From an uncultured Odoribacter sp. (lineage in GTDB: Bacteria > Bacteroidota > Bacteroidia > Bacteroidales > Marinifilaceae), in NCBI GenBank assembly GCA_900541415.1, contig UQJP01000037.1, forward strand, positions 1 to 32,193: DNA of 32,193 nucleotides, in the 5' to 3' direction. The notes under the pieces are model-generated. The model saw only the letters and a program-made list of their open reading frames with translations, did not search any database and was not told where the DNA came from. Positions 31,314-32,193 of the stretch are shown piece after piece (position 1 is the first letter of the stretch; each line of letters opens with the position of its first letter). The translations under genes and the position numbers were made by a program.

Positions 31314-32193
31314 ATGAAAAACAAAAAAACTCTTTGGAAGCGTGTGGTGAAATGGAGCCTGCTCACATTGCTTTCGTTGTTTGTCCTGGTGTCGATAGTT
31401 GTGGGAGTAATGATTTATTTTATTTTCACGCCTTCGAAATTAACTCCTTTGGTAGAGAAAACAGCAGCCGGATATTTGAATGCAGATGTGCATTTTGGAA
31501 AAATCGAGTTGACTTTTTTTTCAACTTTTCCCGATTTCGGTTTACAAATGACCGATGGAACGGTGGTTTCGAATGTATTTCGGGATAGTACGAAGATTGC
31601 GGAAACACGCGATTCGCTGATGAGCATCGAGAGTTGCCTGGTGACGGTGAATCCGATGGCTTATTTGTTGAAAAACAGAATTGTGGTTAAAGATTTCGTC
31701 ATCGACAAGCCCCGTATTTATGCTTATATCGATTCGACCGGACGGGCAAACTGGGATATTGTAATGCCTTCCGATACCCTTGCCGCCACCGATACCGTGG
31801 CGAGTGATACTTCTGAATTGGCTTCCGGGCTGCGGATCAAAAATGTACGGATACAGAATGGTTATTTGGTATTCGACGACCGGAGTACCCAGCTTTATAC
31901 CCGGCTCTCCGGATTGAATCTGGATGTGGACGGTTATTTGGGAGTCAGAAGGTCGAAGTTGAAAGTGAACTTTTCTACTGAAAATATTCTTTTTTGGCAA
32001 GAGGGAAAATTACTGGTGAACCACTTGGCGTTAGGGGTTGAAACCGGAATGAAGGTGAACCGTGATTCTTTGCTTTATACGCTCGATAAGGCCGTGTTCG
32101 ATGTGAACGGGGTGAAATTCGGAGTTGGCGGGACGCTGCAAGCCGATACCGTGAATCGCACATTGGATGTGAAGTTGAAATACGGCATTCATA
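31314..32193 (+). CDS. AsmA-family protein, N-terminal part (runs off window)
   Basis: The ATG at 31314 opens a frame that stays open to the end of the window, giving 293 residues. A basic start and one hydrophobic helix (WSLLTLLSLFVLVSIVVGVMIYFIF) anchor it in the inner membrane. It then reads TPSKLTPLVEKTAAGYLNADVHFGKIELTFFSTFPDFGL, the AsmA N-terminal signature ('L...V...a...l...v..g.i..s.fp.f'). Repetitive beta segments follow (IDKPRIYAYIDSTGRANWDI, IKNVRIQNGYLVFDDRST), as in the periplasmic groove of AsmA/TamB-like lipid-transfer proteins. The C-terminal part is outside the window. The start is 2 bases after the NamZ-type stop, suggesting co-translation. Confidence 0.85.
   Translation, partial: MKNKKTLWKRVVKWSLLTLLSLFVLVSIVVGVMIYFIFTPSKLTPLVEKTAAGYLNADVHFGKIELTFFSTFPDFGLQMTDGTVVSNVFRDSTKIAETRDSLMSIESCLVTVNPMAYLLKNRIVVKDFVIDKPRIYAYIDSTGRANWDIVMPSDTLAATDTVASDTSELASGLRIKNVRIQNGYLVFDDRSTQLYTRLSGLNLDVDGYLGVRRSKLKVNFSTENILFWQEGKLLVNHLALGVETGMKVNRDSLLYTLDKAVFDVNGVKFGVGGTLQADTVNRTLDVKLKYGIH

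Overview
The window looks like a chromosomal segment of a Bacteroidota, order Bacteroidales, probably a gut anaerobe. The evidence is Bacteroidota-type promoters (TAnnTTTG at -7, sometimes with TTTG about 20 bases upstream), a type III glutamine synthetase, an NVEALA-type peptide gene beside a BF3164-like lipoprotein, a four-subunit ferredoxin-linked 2-oxoacid oxidoreductase, a TonB-dependent receptor, and families mostly found in Bacteroidota (DUF4625, DUF4268, DUF4837, DUF3108). Family Odoribacteraceae is a guess from overall flavour; the species cannot be fixed from the sequence alone. No tRNA, rRNA, insertion sequence, phage gene or CRISPR array was seen.

Layout. 1-198: 3' end of a probable NAD-dependent epimerase gene. 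295-2427: prfA and pyrF with a promoter and a terminator. 2446-4644 (minus): a small membrane protein gene, then a HAD phosphatase and a pyridoxal/pyridoxamine kinase whose genes overlap by 8 bases. 4645-6487: an AT-rich gap, then an NVEALA-type secreted peptide gene with a one-base frameshift in an A run, then a BF3164-like lipoprotein. 6741-9049: glnN (type III glutamine synthetase) with its terminator. 9080-11238 (minus): a GH3-family acyl-adenylase and rnhB. 11319-14166: a DUF4268 protein, an exported thioredoxin-fold protein lacking one CxxC cysteine, and a coiled-coil lipoprotein. 14217-18332: a cluster of a Cys/His-rich exported protein, a TonB-dependent receptor and two His-rich DUF4625 lipoproteins, which I read as a probable metal-ion acquisition system. 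18353-21075 (minus): four-subunit 2-oxoacid:ferredoxin oxidoreductase. 21656-26006: a LolC/LolE-like permease with a TTG start, a TonB-like protein, a GH16-fold protein with degenerate catalytic residues behind a long helical repeat array, and a ComF-like phosphoribosyltransferase. 26127-32193: envelope genes: a Big_5 lipoprotein, DUF3108, a DUF4837 lipoprotein, a NamZ-type (DUF1343) muramidase, and a truncated AsmA-family gene.

The most interesting items are the frameshifted NVEALA/BF3164 pair, the putative metal-uptake cluster, and the GH16-like pseudoenzyme. Much of the rest is housekeeping: translation termination, UMP synthesis, nitrogen assimilation, RNA/DNA hybrid removal and anaerobic 2-oxoacid metabolism.
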